A stretch of 13,954 bases of DNA from Verrucomicrobiota bacterium (lineage in GTDB: Bacteria > Verrucomicrobiota > Verrucomicrobiia > Chthoniobacterales > UBA10450), in contig QHNU01000059.1 in the NCBI GenBank assembly GCA_003218525.1, positions 1 through 13,954 of the forward strand, read 5' to 3'. Of the stretch, positions 7,855-13,954 are shown piece after piece. Both the position numbers and the translations under genes were made by a program. The notes under the pieces were generated by a model, which was not told the DNA's origin, did no database searches, and saw only the letters and a list, made by a program, of their open reading frames with translations. Each line of letters starts with the position of its first letter. Position 1 is the first letter of the stretch.

Positions 7855-7888
7855 AACAGCTACCGCGGCGGTCTGTTCTCGGCCGAGA
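7855..7888. terminator. Candidate bidirectional terminator region (inverted repeats)
   Basis: The 43 bases between converging genes hold two inverted repeats. AACAG (7855-7859) pairs with CTGTT (7873-7877), with an inner ACCG/CGGT stem. The 12-base perfect palindrome TCTCGGCCGAGA follows at 7877-7888. No T run follows on either strand, so intrinsic termination is uncertain. Confidence 0.25.
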
Positions 7889-7897
7889 CTGTGATAA

Positions 7898-8641
7898 TCA
7901 CATCACAATTCCACCATCAACGCATAGGACTTGTCCGGTGATGTAGCTGGCGTCCGCTGACGCCAAAAATGCTACCGCGCCGGCAATGTCCTCGCCAGTT
8001 GCAACCCGCTTCAAGGGAATACGTTCCTGAAGCGATTTTCGGATCTCCTCCGGCAAAGAGTTCGTCATGTCGGTCGCGACGTAGCCTGGCGCAATCGCAT
8101 TGACCGTGATGTTGCGGCCGGCAAGCTCGCGCGCCAGCGACTTGGTAAAACCAATCAGTCCAGCTTTACTCGCGGCATAGTTGGTTTGCCCCGCGTTGCC
8201 GATCAGCCCAATGACGGAACTGATGTTAATGATGCGGCCGCTGCGTTGTTTGACCATCGCCCGCTGTATGGCCTGGGCGAAATTGAACGCGCCCTTCAAG
8301 TTCGTATTCAGCACGATGTCCCAATCTTCCGGCGACATTCGCATGCTCAGGGTGTCGCGCCTGATACCCGCATTGTTTACGAGAATATCGGCGCGCCCAA
8401 ATTCTTGCAAAATGCGCTCACCAACCTCTTGTACCGCGGCATGATCGGTGATGTCGACGCAGTATGGCTTTGCACAATCAGCCCGTAAGCGATTGATTTC
8501 ATCCGCAGTCTTTCGGGCATTTGCTTCCGTCCGGCTGACCGACGCCACGCGTGCACCTTCGTTTGCCAGTCGCAGCGCGATCGCCTGCCCAATTCCCCGC
8601 CCAGCTCCTGTGACGATCGCTACTTGATTTTCAAATCTCAT
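7898..8641 (-). CDS. fabG: 3-oxoacyl-ACP reductase FabG (short-chain dehydrogenase)
   Basis: This 247-residue classical SDR reduces 3-oxoacyl-ACP to 3-hydroxyacyl-ACP with NADPH. The cofactor motif is TGAGRGIG (11-18), followed by NNAG (89-92) and the catalytic tetrad Asn 114, Ser 142, Tyr 155 and Lys 159. NAIAPGYVATDM and the C-terminal ITGQVLCVDGG are typical of FabG. It may be the housekeeping enzyme or a pathway-dedicated reductase comparable to ApeQ. Its position next to, but convergent with, the Ape-like operon leaves both possible. No fabD, acpP or fabF flanks it, which is unusual for a housekeeping fabG. The ATG at 8641 gives the standard N-terminus; no strong ribosome site is visible. 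Confidence 0.92.
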   Translation of the reverse strand: MRFENQVAIVTGAGRGIGQAIALRLANEGARVASVSRTEANARKTADEINRLRADCAKPYCVDITDHAAVQEVGERILQEFGRADILVNNAGIRRDTLSMRMSPEDWDIVLNTNLKGAFNFAQAIQRAMVKQRSGRIINISSVIGLIGNAGQTNYAASKAGLIGFTKSLARELAGRNITVNAIAPGYVATDMTNSLPEEIRKSLQERIPLKRVATGEDIAGAVAFLASADASYITGQVLCVDGGIVM

Positions 8642-8753
8642 CGTGAACTAAGGGGGTGTTGCATTGTCCGACTCTCAGTAGTTGGTTTCCCTCAAGCACC
8701 GATTACATCCGCGCCACAGCCAGAATGGTCAAATCTCTATCTACCCGTTTTCT

Positions 8754-8782
8754 TGTCCTGAACTCGCCCATTCCGTTCGTTC
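8754..8782 (+). promoter_or_regulatory. Weak candidate ECF-type promoter for the DGPF-sigma operon
   Basis: TGTCCT (8754-8759) resembles the TGTCGA -35 element described for ECF42 targets, and two overlapping CGTTC copies (8774-8782) could serve as the -10. Spacing is 14 or 18 bases, neither ideal, and the match is partial. It lies 39-67 bases before the DGPF gene. The rest of the 8642-8820 gap shows nothing I can name. Confidence 0.2.
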
Positions 8783-8820
8783 TGATGGTATGAAGGCAAT
8801 CACTAACTGGAGAGATTAAC

Positions 8821-9183
8821 ATGAAAGAACAATCAAACGAATTCCTCTACATCTTCCGCGGAGGCGCTGATCCGAAACAAATGTCGCCCGAGCAAATGCA
8901 AGGCAATATGGACGCTTGGTTTGCCTGGATTAACAACCTCAAAAGTAAAGGCCATTTTAAAGGCGGACACCCCCTCCAGGACGGAGGAAAAGTGCTGGCG
9001 GGCAAGAAAGGCCAAACCGTCACCGACGGCCCCTTTCTCGAAGGAAAAGAGGAAGTTGGCGGCTACATTCTTCTCTCGGCGCGAGACCTCCAAAGTGCGG
9101 TCGAACTAGCCAAAGGATGCCCAGCTCTGGAACAAAATGGCACCGTCGAAGTTCGGGTCATCCAACAAATGGAAGGCCTGTAA
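8821..9183 (+). CDS. YCII/DGPF-domain protein
   Basis: This 120-residue protein is of the YCII-related (DGPF) family, small cytoplasmic ferredoxin-like-fold proteins with no firmly established activity. The name-giving motif is present as TDGPFLEGKEEVGGY (about 68-82), after GGHPLQDGGKVL. A good ribosome site, GGAG, sits eight bases before the ATG. Genes of this type are the hallmark neighbours and regulatory targets of ECF42 sigma factors, and such a factor starts nine bases after this stop. A role as partner or effector of that sigma factor is inferred from this conserved pairing. Confidence 0.92.
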   Translation: MKEQSNEFLYIFRGGADPKQMSPEQMQGNMDAWFAWINNLKSKGHFKGGHPLQDGGKVLAGKKGQTVTDGPFLEGKEEVGGYILLSARDLQSAVELAKGCPALEQNGTVEVRVIQQMEGL

Positions 9184-9192
9184 TTCGCGGTC

Positions 9193-10053
9193 GTGACCGT
9201 GGAGTCAAGTTCGAAAGTCGAACCTAACTCAGAGGCGGTAGTAAGCCATCTGGTAGACCATCTTTTCCGCCACGAAGCGGGAAAGATGGTCTCCAGCTTG
9301 ACCCACACTCTAGGGCTTGAAAATCTGCAGCTCGCCGAGGACGCAGTGCAGGATGCACTTCTCAAAGCAATGCGGAACTGGCCCTTCGCTGGAATTCCGC
9401 AAAATCCTTCGGCCTGGCTCACGCAAGTAGCGCGCAATTACGCGCTCGATGTCGTCCGACGCGCTCAGAATTTTCGCACCAAGGAGAACGAGATCGCACT
9501 GCTGCTCGAGAGTCGAGCAGACCGTGGGCCGCAATCCGACCGGACCTATTTCGATGACGAGATCCGCGACAATCAATTGCAAATGATGTTCGCCTGTTGT
9601 CATTCAGCCTTGCCGCAAGAAGCTCAAGTGGCGCTGACCTTGAAGACGCTCTGCGGTTTTGGTGAGCAGGAGATCGCGGCTGCATTCCTGATTTCAAGTC
9701 CGGCCGTGGCCAAACGCCTAGTCCGTGCGCGGCGGACGATTCGCGAGGCAGCAATCATCTTCGAAATTCCCGCTGGCAAAGAACTGTCGCAACGGTTTGA
9801 CGCTGTTTTGCAGGCGCTCTATCTGCTCTTTAACGAGGGTTATAAAGCATCGCACGGCGACGAATTGGTCCGAAAGGAGCTTTGTCAGGAAGCAATTCGA
9901 TTGATCACCTTGCTCGTTCAACATCCTTCCGGAAATCAGCCCAAAACGCACGCTCTTCTTGCGCTAATGCTATTTAACGCGGCGCGTCTTTCGTCTCGGG
10001 CGGATACAGCGGGCAATATTTTATTACTGGCCCAGCAAGATCGATCCCTCTGA
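9193..10053 (+). CDS. ECF42-type RNA polymerase sigma factor, sigma domains plus part of C-terminal region (ends at in-frame TGA)
   Basis: Sigma region 2 is at about residues 15-85 (HLFRHEAGKMVSSLTHTLGL, AEDAVQDALLKAM, PSAWLTQVARNYALDVVRR). Region 4 is at about 140-190 (LTLKTLCGFGEQEIAAAFL, SSPAVAKRLVRARRTI). After these comes the start of the long helical C-terminal extension (DUF6596-like; LYLLFNEGYKASHG, HALLALMLFNAAR) that defines ECF42-type factors. The reading frame stops at TGA 10051-10053, directly after QDRSL. Relatives continue with Trp here (DRSLWD), so TGG to TGA is a one-base change, and homologous sequence continues in the same frame at 10054. The product is truncated to 286 residues against roughly 410-420. 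The start is GTG at 9193, nine bases after the DGPF stop; a second in-frame GTG is at 9199. In this family the C-terminal extension is reported to matter for function, so the truncated form may be impaired. Confidence 0.88.
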   Translation: MTVESSSKVEPNSEAVVSHLVDHLFRHEAGKMVSSLTHTLGLENLQLAEDAVQDALLKAMRNWPFAGIPQNPSAWLTQVARNYALDVVRRAQNFRTKENEIALLLESRADRGPQSDRTYFDDEIRDNQLQMMFACCHSALPQEAQVALTLKTLCGFGEQEIAAAFLISSPAVAKRLVRARRTIREAAIIFEIPAGKELSQRFDAVLQALYLLFNEGYKASHGDELVRKELCQEAIRLITLLVQHPSGNQPKTHALLALMLFNAARLSSRADTAGNILLLAQQDRSL

Positions 10054-10059
10054 GACAAA

Positions 10060-10506
10060 ATGATGATTGCGCGTGGTCTTATCCATTTAAATTTGTCCGC
10101 CGCCGGAGAAGAGATTAGCGAATTTCATCTCCAAGCCGGTATTGCTTCATGTCATTGCACCGCCGGGAGCTACCAAGGCACAGATTGGACTCGCATCCTC
10201 TGCCTCTACGATTTGCTGATCGAAATCAATCGCTCTCCCGTCATTGCGCTCAACCGAGCCGTCGCGGTTTCACATGTTCATGGCCCGGCCGCTGCTTCGG
10301 CCGCAATCGACGCAATTCCTGAAAAACGCATGCTGGAAAACTACTATCTTTTTCATGCGGTCGTGGCGCAAATTCATCTCGAGCTGAACGATCTCGAGTT
10401 TGCGACACGGGAATTCCAACGCGCTCGCGAATTGACCGGCTCAAATTCCGAACGAGCTTTTCTCGAAAAGCGGCTTAAGGAATGCAAGGCATGGTTGGCG
10501 GCCTGA
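10060..10506 (+). pseudogene. Detached C-terminal part of the ECF42 sigma factor
   Basis: This is the continuation, in the same frame, of the sigma factor at 9193-10053 after the TGA. Codons for Asp and Lys (10054-10059) precede an ATG-ATG pair at 10060. The sequence matches the family's distal half: IARGLIHLNLSAAGEEIS, FHLQAGIASCH, TDWTRILCLYDLLIEINRSPVIALNRAVAVSHVHGP, and a TPR-like end. It contains no sigma domain. It could be translated as a separate 148-residue protein by reinitiation, since the stop and the first ATG are only six bases apart, but no convincing ribosome site is seen. I interpret it as part of a disrupted or split gene, not an independent one. The open frame shows no further decay, so the lesion is recent, tolerated or a sequencing error. 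Confidence 0.8.
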
Positions 10507-10513
10507 ATCGCGC

Positions 10514-11647
10514 TTATAATTTGATCCAACAGCGCCGACGGGTGCTGCGCATGATCGCGTCCATTACTCGCTGATTCCGTAGACCGTCACTAAAATTCGG
10601 TCTCACGCTTTTTTTCGCGGCAACCGCATCCACGAAATCGGCGATCGTATGCACGAATGTGTGTTCATAGCCGACCAGATGGCCGGGCGGCCACCAACGC
10701 GCAACGTACGGATGGGTCGGTTCAGTAACAAGAATGTCGCGAAATCCTTGACGGCCGATCGGGTCGGTGGCGCTAAAAAATCGCAGGCGGTTCATTTCTT
10801 CTAAGTTAAAAATGAGTGAGCCTCTGCCGCCGTTAATCTCAAAGCTGAGTTGATTCTTACAGCCATGTGCGAATCGCGTGGCCTCGAAATTTAAGAGCGT
10901 CCCGTTCCGGAATCTCCCAATTACCGTCACCGCGTCATCAACATCGACTCTGGCCCGAATGTCTTTGTTTGTTTTGAGCGGGCGTCTCTTAACAAAAGTC
11001 TCGCTCATGGCGGAGACCTCATCGATTTCATCAACCAGATATCGAGCGAGATCAATCACGTGCGAACCAATGTCGCCGAGCGCGCCGGAACCGGCGAAAC
11101 GTGATTGCAATCGCCAGACCAGCGGAAACTTTTCGTTGCCAATCCAGTCCTGCGCATAACGAGCGTAAAAATGATAAATCCGATCGCCCAGCTCGCCGGC
11201 TTCGATCATTTGCTTGGCGAGGGCAATGGCAGGAACGCGCCGGTAGTTATGGCAAACCATGTTGACCACGCGCGCGCGTCTTACGGCCTCGACCATTTGC
11301 GCTGCTTCGCGCCCATCGCGCGCCAGCGGCTTTTCGCATAGGACCGCTTTGCCCGCGCGCGCGGCGGCAATCGCGATCTCAGCGTGAAAATCATTCGGTG
11401 TGCAAATATCGACGATATCGATTCCCGGATCGGTTATGACCGTGCGCCAGTCAGTGGTCGAACTTTCCCATCCAAGCTTGCTGGCGGCGCGGCTGGTGGC
11501 CGCGCGATCGCGGCCGCAGATCGTTGCCATGCGGATCTCGGCCGGCAAATCAAAGAAGCGAGGCGCTTGCCGCCACGCATTCGAATGCGCCTTTCCCATG
11601 AATTTCGTTCCAATTAAACCGACGGAAAGTATGGGACGCTTCGGCAT
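10514..11647 (-). CDS. Gfo/Idh/MocA family oxidoreductase
   Basis: This 377-residue NAD(P)-dependent oxidoreductase is of the glucose-fructose oxidoreductase/inositol dehydrogenase family. An N-terminal Rossmann fold begins SVGLIGTKFMGKAHSNAW (about 8-25). CTPNDFHAE and the family's CEKPLA (Glu 105, Lys 106, Pro 107) follow. The C-terminal domain carries GDIGSHVIDLARYLV (about 191-205), with the conserved Asp and His near the substrate site. The substrate (sugar, inositol or another polyol) cannot be read. The ATG at 11647, seven bases after the holB stop, was chosen over a GTG at 11668 that overlaps holB. It is the last gene of the tmk-holB operon and convergent with the sigma-factor gene, with seven bases between their ends. 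Confidence 0.91.
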   Translation of the reverse strand: MPKRPILSVGLIGTKFMGKAHSNAWRQAPRFFDLPAEIRMATICGRDRAATSRAASKLGWESSTTDWRTVITDPGIDIVDICTPNDFHAEIAIAAARAGKAVLCEKPLARDGREAAQMVEAVRRARVVNMVCHNYRRVPAIALAKQMIEAGELGDRIYHFYARYAQDWIGNEKFPLVWRLQSRFAGSGALGDIGSHVIDLARYLVDEIDEVSAMSETFVKRRPLKTNKDIRARVDVDDAVTVIGRFRNGTLLNFEATRFAHGCKNQLSFEINGGRGSLIFNLEEMNRLRFFSATDPIGRQGFRDILVTEPTHPYVARWWPPGHLVGYEHTFVHTIADFVDAVAAKKSVRPNFSDGLRNQRVMDAIMRSTRRRCWIKL

Positions 11648-11654
11648 TCCGATG

Positions 11655-12623
11655 CTATCTGAACACACTCAAGCACGCGACTTCGAGAACGAGCGCTTCC
11701 TGCGCCGTAGTATTCAAGTGGTCGCGCAATTCCTCGAGTCGCCGAATCCGCTTCAACACTTCAGGCGTGGTCATTCGCTGCGCGATTTTTGTGGTCGCCT
11801 TCTCACATTCGGTCAAATGGTGAGCCCCCGTGCCGACCTTTACGCGTAAAACATCGGCCCACCAAAGAAACAGCGTCTCGATCAATCGGCTTCGTCTTTC
11901 GCGATACACACTTTCCGATAACGCTTTGTAGTAATCTTCGCGTTCGGCCAGCCACGCCCCGTCGGTGGTATTGCGATAACGCGCCTCCTCCCCTTTCAAC
12001 GCCTCGGCATGCTCGGTCTTGATCCTCTCTCGAATCGAATCCAGCAAGCGCTGAATAGCTTGGGCGACGGAATAGGCCGTTTCGATCCCACTTCGCTTTT
12101 CCTCAGTGAACGCGGAGAGTGATCGCAAAAGCTCTTTTTCTTCGGCCGAACGCTCGACTTCGGACGGAATTTCCAATGCCAGATTCAAACAGCGCGACAG
12201 AATTGTTTCCGGAAGCGCCTCCGGCAGCGTCGTTAATAAGAGTAAGAGGGAATTCTGGGGTGGTTCCTCCAGTGTTTTCAGAAATGCGTTCGCCGCTTGC
12301 GATTGCATCCGGTCGGCATCCCGAATGATTCCGATCTTCGTGCGATTATCAGACGCGTGCAGTTGAAGCGAGCGCTCGAGATTGCGAACCTGCTCCACCA
12401 CGATACGGCGTGAGCGCGATGCCGGCTCGGTAATGAAAATATCTGGCGCTTGCCCTCTGAGAACTTCTCCGGGCGTTGTCTTGTTTAACGCTGCCGCGAA
12501 CCGTGCCGCCACGATTGACTTTCCGCTCCCCACCGGCCCGGAAATCAAATAGGCATGCGCCAAACGATTTAGTTTATGCGCGCGCTGCAGGTGTTGCAGA
12601 GCACTGTCGGTAGAGAACGCCAT
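11655..12623 (-). CDS. holB: DNA polymerase III subunit delta' (clamp loader)
   Basis: This 322-residue AAA+ protein is of the DnaX/delta' type, part of the complex that loads the sliding clamp during replication. Near the start is LAHAYLISGPVGSGKS, with an intact P-loop at about 29-36. KIGIIRDADRMQSQAANAFLKTLEEPP carries the Walker B-like and box motifs. LLLLTTLPEALPETILSRC includes sensor 1 and the SRC motif. The stretch between the P-loop and the IVVEQVRNLE segment has no cysteines, so the four-cysteine zinc module common in delta' and DnaX is absent. The C-terminal third is a helical collar-like domain. It starts one base after the tmk stop, matching the tmk-holB pairing seen in many bacteria. 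The intact P-loop makes DnaX conceivable, but length and context favour delta'. Confidence 0.9.
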   Translation of the reverse strand: MAFSTDSALQHLQRAHKLNRLAHAYLISGPVGSGKSIVAARFAAALNKTTPGEVLRGQAPDIFITEPASRSRRIVVEQVRNLERSLQLHASDNRTKIGIIRDADRMQSQAANAFLKTLEEPPQNSLLLLLTTLPEALPETILSRCLNLALEIPSEVERSAEEKELLRSLSAFTEEKRSGIETAYSVAQAIQRLLDSIRERIKTEHAEALKGEEARYRNTTDGAWLAEREDYYKALSESVYRERRSRLIETLFLWWADVLRVKVGTGAHHLTECEKATTKIAQRMTTPEVLKRIRRLEELRDHLNTTAQEALVLEVACLSVFR

Positions 12624-12624
12624 T

Positions 12625-13278
12625 TTACCGCGCGGAACGGCGAGTTCGGATTTCGGAATCTAAAGCAAACCGTTGCCTCACAATTCGCCAAATCTCAGTC
12701 GCGATTTGATCGACATGGCGCGCCCCATCGATCAACACTACCCGTCCGGTATCGCGTCGCGCCAGCTCACGATATGCATCCCGCACTCGCTCATAAAAAC
12801 CTTCCGGTTGTTCTTCCATTCGATCCCGGATCTTTCGTCCGCCGAGACGTGATCGAGCCGTCGCACGATCAACATCCAGGACAAATGTGACGTCAGGAAC
12901 ACAATCGCCGGCAACAAAGGTGTTCAGTCGTTCGACTAGCACTGGGTCGAGCTTGCGCGCCGCACCCTGGTAAACACTCGTCGAGTCGAAAAAACGATCG
13001 CAAATGACCCAATCACCGCGCGTGATCGCTGGCTCAATCTTTTCCCGGACGAGCTGGCTGCGGCTGGCCTCAAATAACAGAAGCTCCGCTTCCGGCGTCA
13101 TTGCATGGTTTTCCTCGGAATGTTGCAGCAAATGCCGGATCGCTTCGCCGATTAGCGTCCCGCCCGGCTCACGAAAAACTTCGGGGACGACTCCGATCTT
13201 TTCCAGATGGATCACGAGCCGCTTCACTTGCGTCGTTTTTCCACAGCCTTCCGAGCCCTCGAACGTAATAAACGGCAT
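12625..13278 (-). CDS. tmk: Thymidylate kinase
   Basis: This 217-residue enzyme phosphorylates dTMP to dTDP for DNA synthesis. The P-loop is FEGSEGCGKTTQ (about 6-17). FREPGG follows, then the CDRFFDSTSVYQG motif that positions the substrate, the TFVLDVD strand, and a LID segment (GGRKIRDRMEEQPEGFYERVRDAY) with the family's Arg-rich and DR-E pattern. The ATG at 13278 places the P-loop at the usual distance from the N-terminus, so the extension to 13347 was rejected. It is first in the operon with holB and the Gfo/Idh gene, and divergent from the deacetylase-like gene with an 87-base gap. Confidence 0.95.
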   Translation of the reverse strand: MPFITFEGSEGCGKTTQVKRLVIHLEKIGVVPEVFREPGGTLIGEAIRHLLQHSEENHAMTPEAELLLFEASRSQLVREKIEPAITRGDWVICDRFFDSTSVYQGAARKLDPVLVERLNTFVAGDCVPDVTFVLDVDRATARSRLGGRKIRDRMEEQPEGFYERVRDAYRELARRDTGRVVLIDGARHVDQIATEIWRIVRQRFALDSEIRTRRSAR

Positions 13279-13365
13279 TATCACGATCTTGCGGCAAAGA
13301 ATTCGGGTTGTCGAACGCGCCATTTTCATCTTGTTCGGGCGCCCCACGAAGCAGAAATTTGGCTC

Positions 13366-13954
13366 ATGACCGATGGAGTGGCCGCAGACTTTCTACCGAT
13401 TCTCGCTGCGGCCGAGTCACCCATTGGCTCGCTCGTGGTTTCTATTCACGACGTCACTCCGATCACCCAGCCGACAATAGAAAAAATTCTGGCGGATCTG
13501 AGAACGGCGGGCGTCCGCGTCACCTCCTTACTTGTCGTGCCGGATTACCATCATCGGGGGAAATCTGTCGATGACGCGAACTTCGCTTCCTGGCTGCGGG
13601 AACTCGAAGCCGACGGGCACGAGATCGTCATTCATGGCTATTTTCATGACCGTCCGCGACGGGAATCCGAGGGAATGCGCGAGAAGTTCCTCACCCGCGT
13701 TTACACTCAGGACGAAGCCGAATTTTTTGACCTGAAGTATGACGAGGTCTTCGCCCGAATTACTCGGGCGCGCAACGAATTTCGTGAAGCACGTTTGTCG
13801 CCAATCGGATTCATTGCTCCGGCGTGGTTGCTGAGCACCGAAGGCGAGCGGGCTGCCCGCGATGCCGACATGCAATATACAACTCGGATCGCGACCGTGA
13901 TTGATCTACTCACCGGCGAACGAGAGAGGAGCCGAGCGCTTGTTTACAGCACGA
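13366..13954 (+). CDS. DUF2334/polysaccharide deacetylase-like protein (partial, runs off right edge)
   Basis: The frame is open from the ATG at 13366 to the edge, about 196 residues visible. The N-terminal strand reads LVVSIHDVTP, with His 28 and Asp 29 in the position of the catalytic or metal-binding Asp of NodB-fold deacetylases. GHEIVIHGYFHDR (about 84-96) gives the H-x3-H metal site (His 90, His 94). GFIAPAWLLS corresponds to the conserved RxPxG-like segment in this family. Together these indicate a DUF2334-type member of the carbohydrate esterase 4-like superfamily, probably metal-dependent. No signal peptide is seen, so it is likely cytoplasmic. Substrate unknown. No clear ribosome site; the ATG is supported by its closeness to the first strand. 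Confidence 0.85.
   Translation, partial: MTDGVAADFLPILAAAESPIGSLVVSIHDVTPITQPTIEKILADLRTAGVRVTSLLVVPDYHHRGKSVDDANFASWLRELEADGHEIVIHGYFHDRPRRESEGMREKFLTRVYTQDEAEFFDLKYDEVFARITRARNEFREARLSPIGFIAPAWLLSTEGERAARDADMQYTTRIATVIDLLTGERERSRALVYST

Noticed and set aside
7898..8641. fabG as a member of the same transcript as the Ape-like operon
   Set aside because: It is on the opposite strand and converges on the operon, so it cannot be co-transcribed; any pathway link is functional only.
10051..10053. TGA read as Trp throughout the genome (alternative genetic code)
   Set aside because: TGA is the natural stop of several intact genes here (Nif3, zinc-ribbon, msrA, ApeI-like, methyltransferase, acyltransferase, fabG), and conserved Trp positions elsewhere use TGG.
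11400..11849. A 149-codon plus-strand open frame spanning the holB and oxidoreductase junction
   Set aside because: It crosses two well-supported minus-strand genes and shows no protein-like features.
1..13954. tRNA, rRNA, CRISPR arrays, insertion sequences or prophage genes
   Set aside because: No clover-leaf, spaced-repeat array, transposase, integrase or terminal inverted repeat was seen on reading either strand. Short divergent repeats could still be missed by eye.

Overview
The window is chromosomal bacterial DNA, moderately GC-rich, densely packed, and organised into short operons with very small gaps or overlaps. I saw no phage, transposon, CRISPR or RNA genes. Enzyme types and organisation (a tmk-holB pair, an Ape-type lipid/polyene gene set, a DGPF/ECF42 sigma pair, a tandem retropepsin) suggest an uncultured soil bacterium, possibly Verrucomicrobiota. 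That placement is inference from general style and was not tested.

Layout: (1) Positions 1-1641, minus strand: a Nif3-family metalloprotein gene overlaps by one base the start of a secreted protein with two retropepsin-like aspartic protease domains, which runs off the left edge. (2) 1833-2234, plus: a small zinc-ribbon membrane protein. (3) 2278-3512, minus: msrA and pgl (6-phosphogluconolactonase) with an ATGA overlap. (4) 3564-7854, plus: the most distinctive block. It encodes a sulfotransferase-family protein, an ApeI-like hotdog dehydratase, a SAM methyltransferase, an LpxL-like acyltransferase and an ApeP-like hotdog dehydratase, with a convergent fabG at 7898-8641 (minus). This resembles part of an aryl-polyene (APE)-type fatty-acid/polyene cluster, but no ketosynthase, acyl carrier protein or AMP ligase is present here. 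(5) 8821-10506, plus: a YCII/DGPF protein followed by an ECF42-type sigma factor. Its reading frame is interrupted by one in-frame TGA at a position where relatives carry Trp, separating the sigma domains from the C-terminal helical region. (6) 10514-13278, minus: tmk, holB and a Gfo/Idh/MocA oxidoreductase, nearly back to back. (7) 13366 to the right edge, plus: a DUF2334-type polysaccharide-deacetylase-like protein, cut off.

How the parts may work together: the ApeI-like and ApeP-like proteins would act as the two subunits of a dehydratase in an iterative acyl chain-building system. The FabG could supply ketoreduction, the methyltransferase, acyltransferase and sulfotransferase would decorate or attach the product, and the synthase genes would have to be elsewhere. 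The DGPF-sigma pair is a self-contained regulatory unit that may be broken or split in this strain. The remaining genes are housekeeping (dTMP kinase, clamp-loader subunit, pentose-phosphate enzyme, methionine sulfoxide repair).

No stretch above 300 bases lacks a gene. The two largest gaps, 1642-1832 and 8642-8820, lie between divergent genes and presumably hold promoters. Only weak candidate motifs are visible there.
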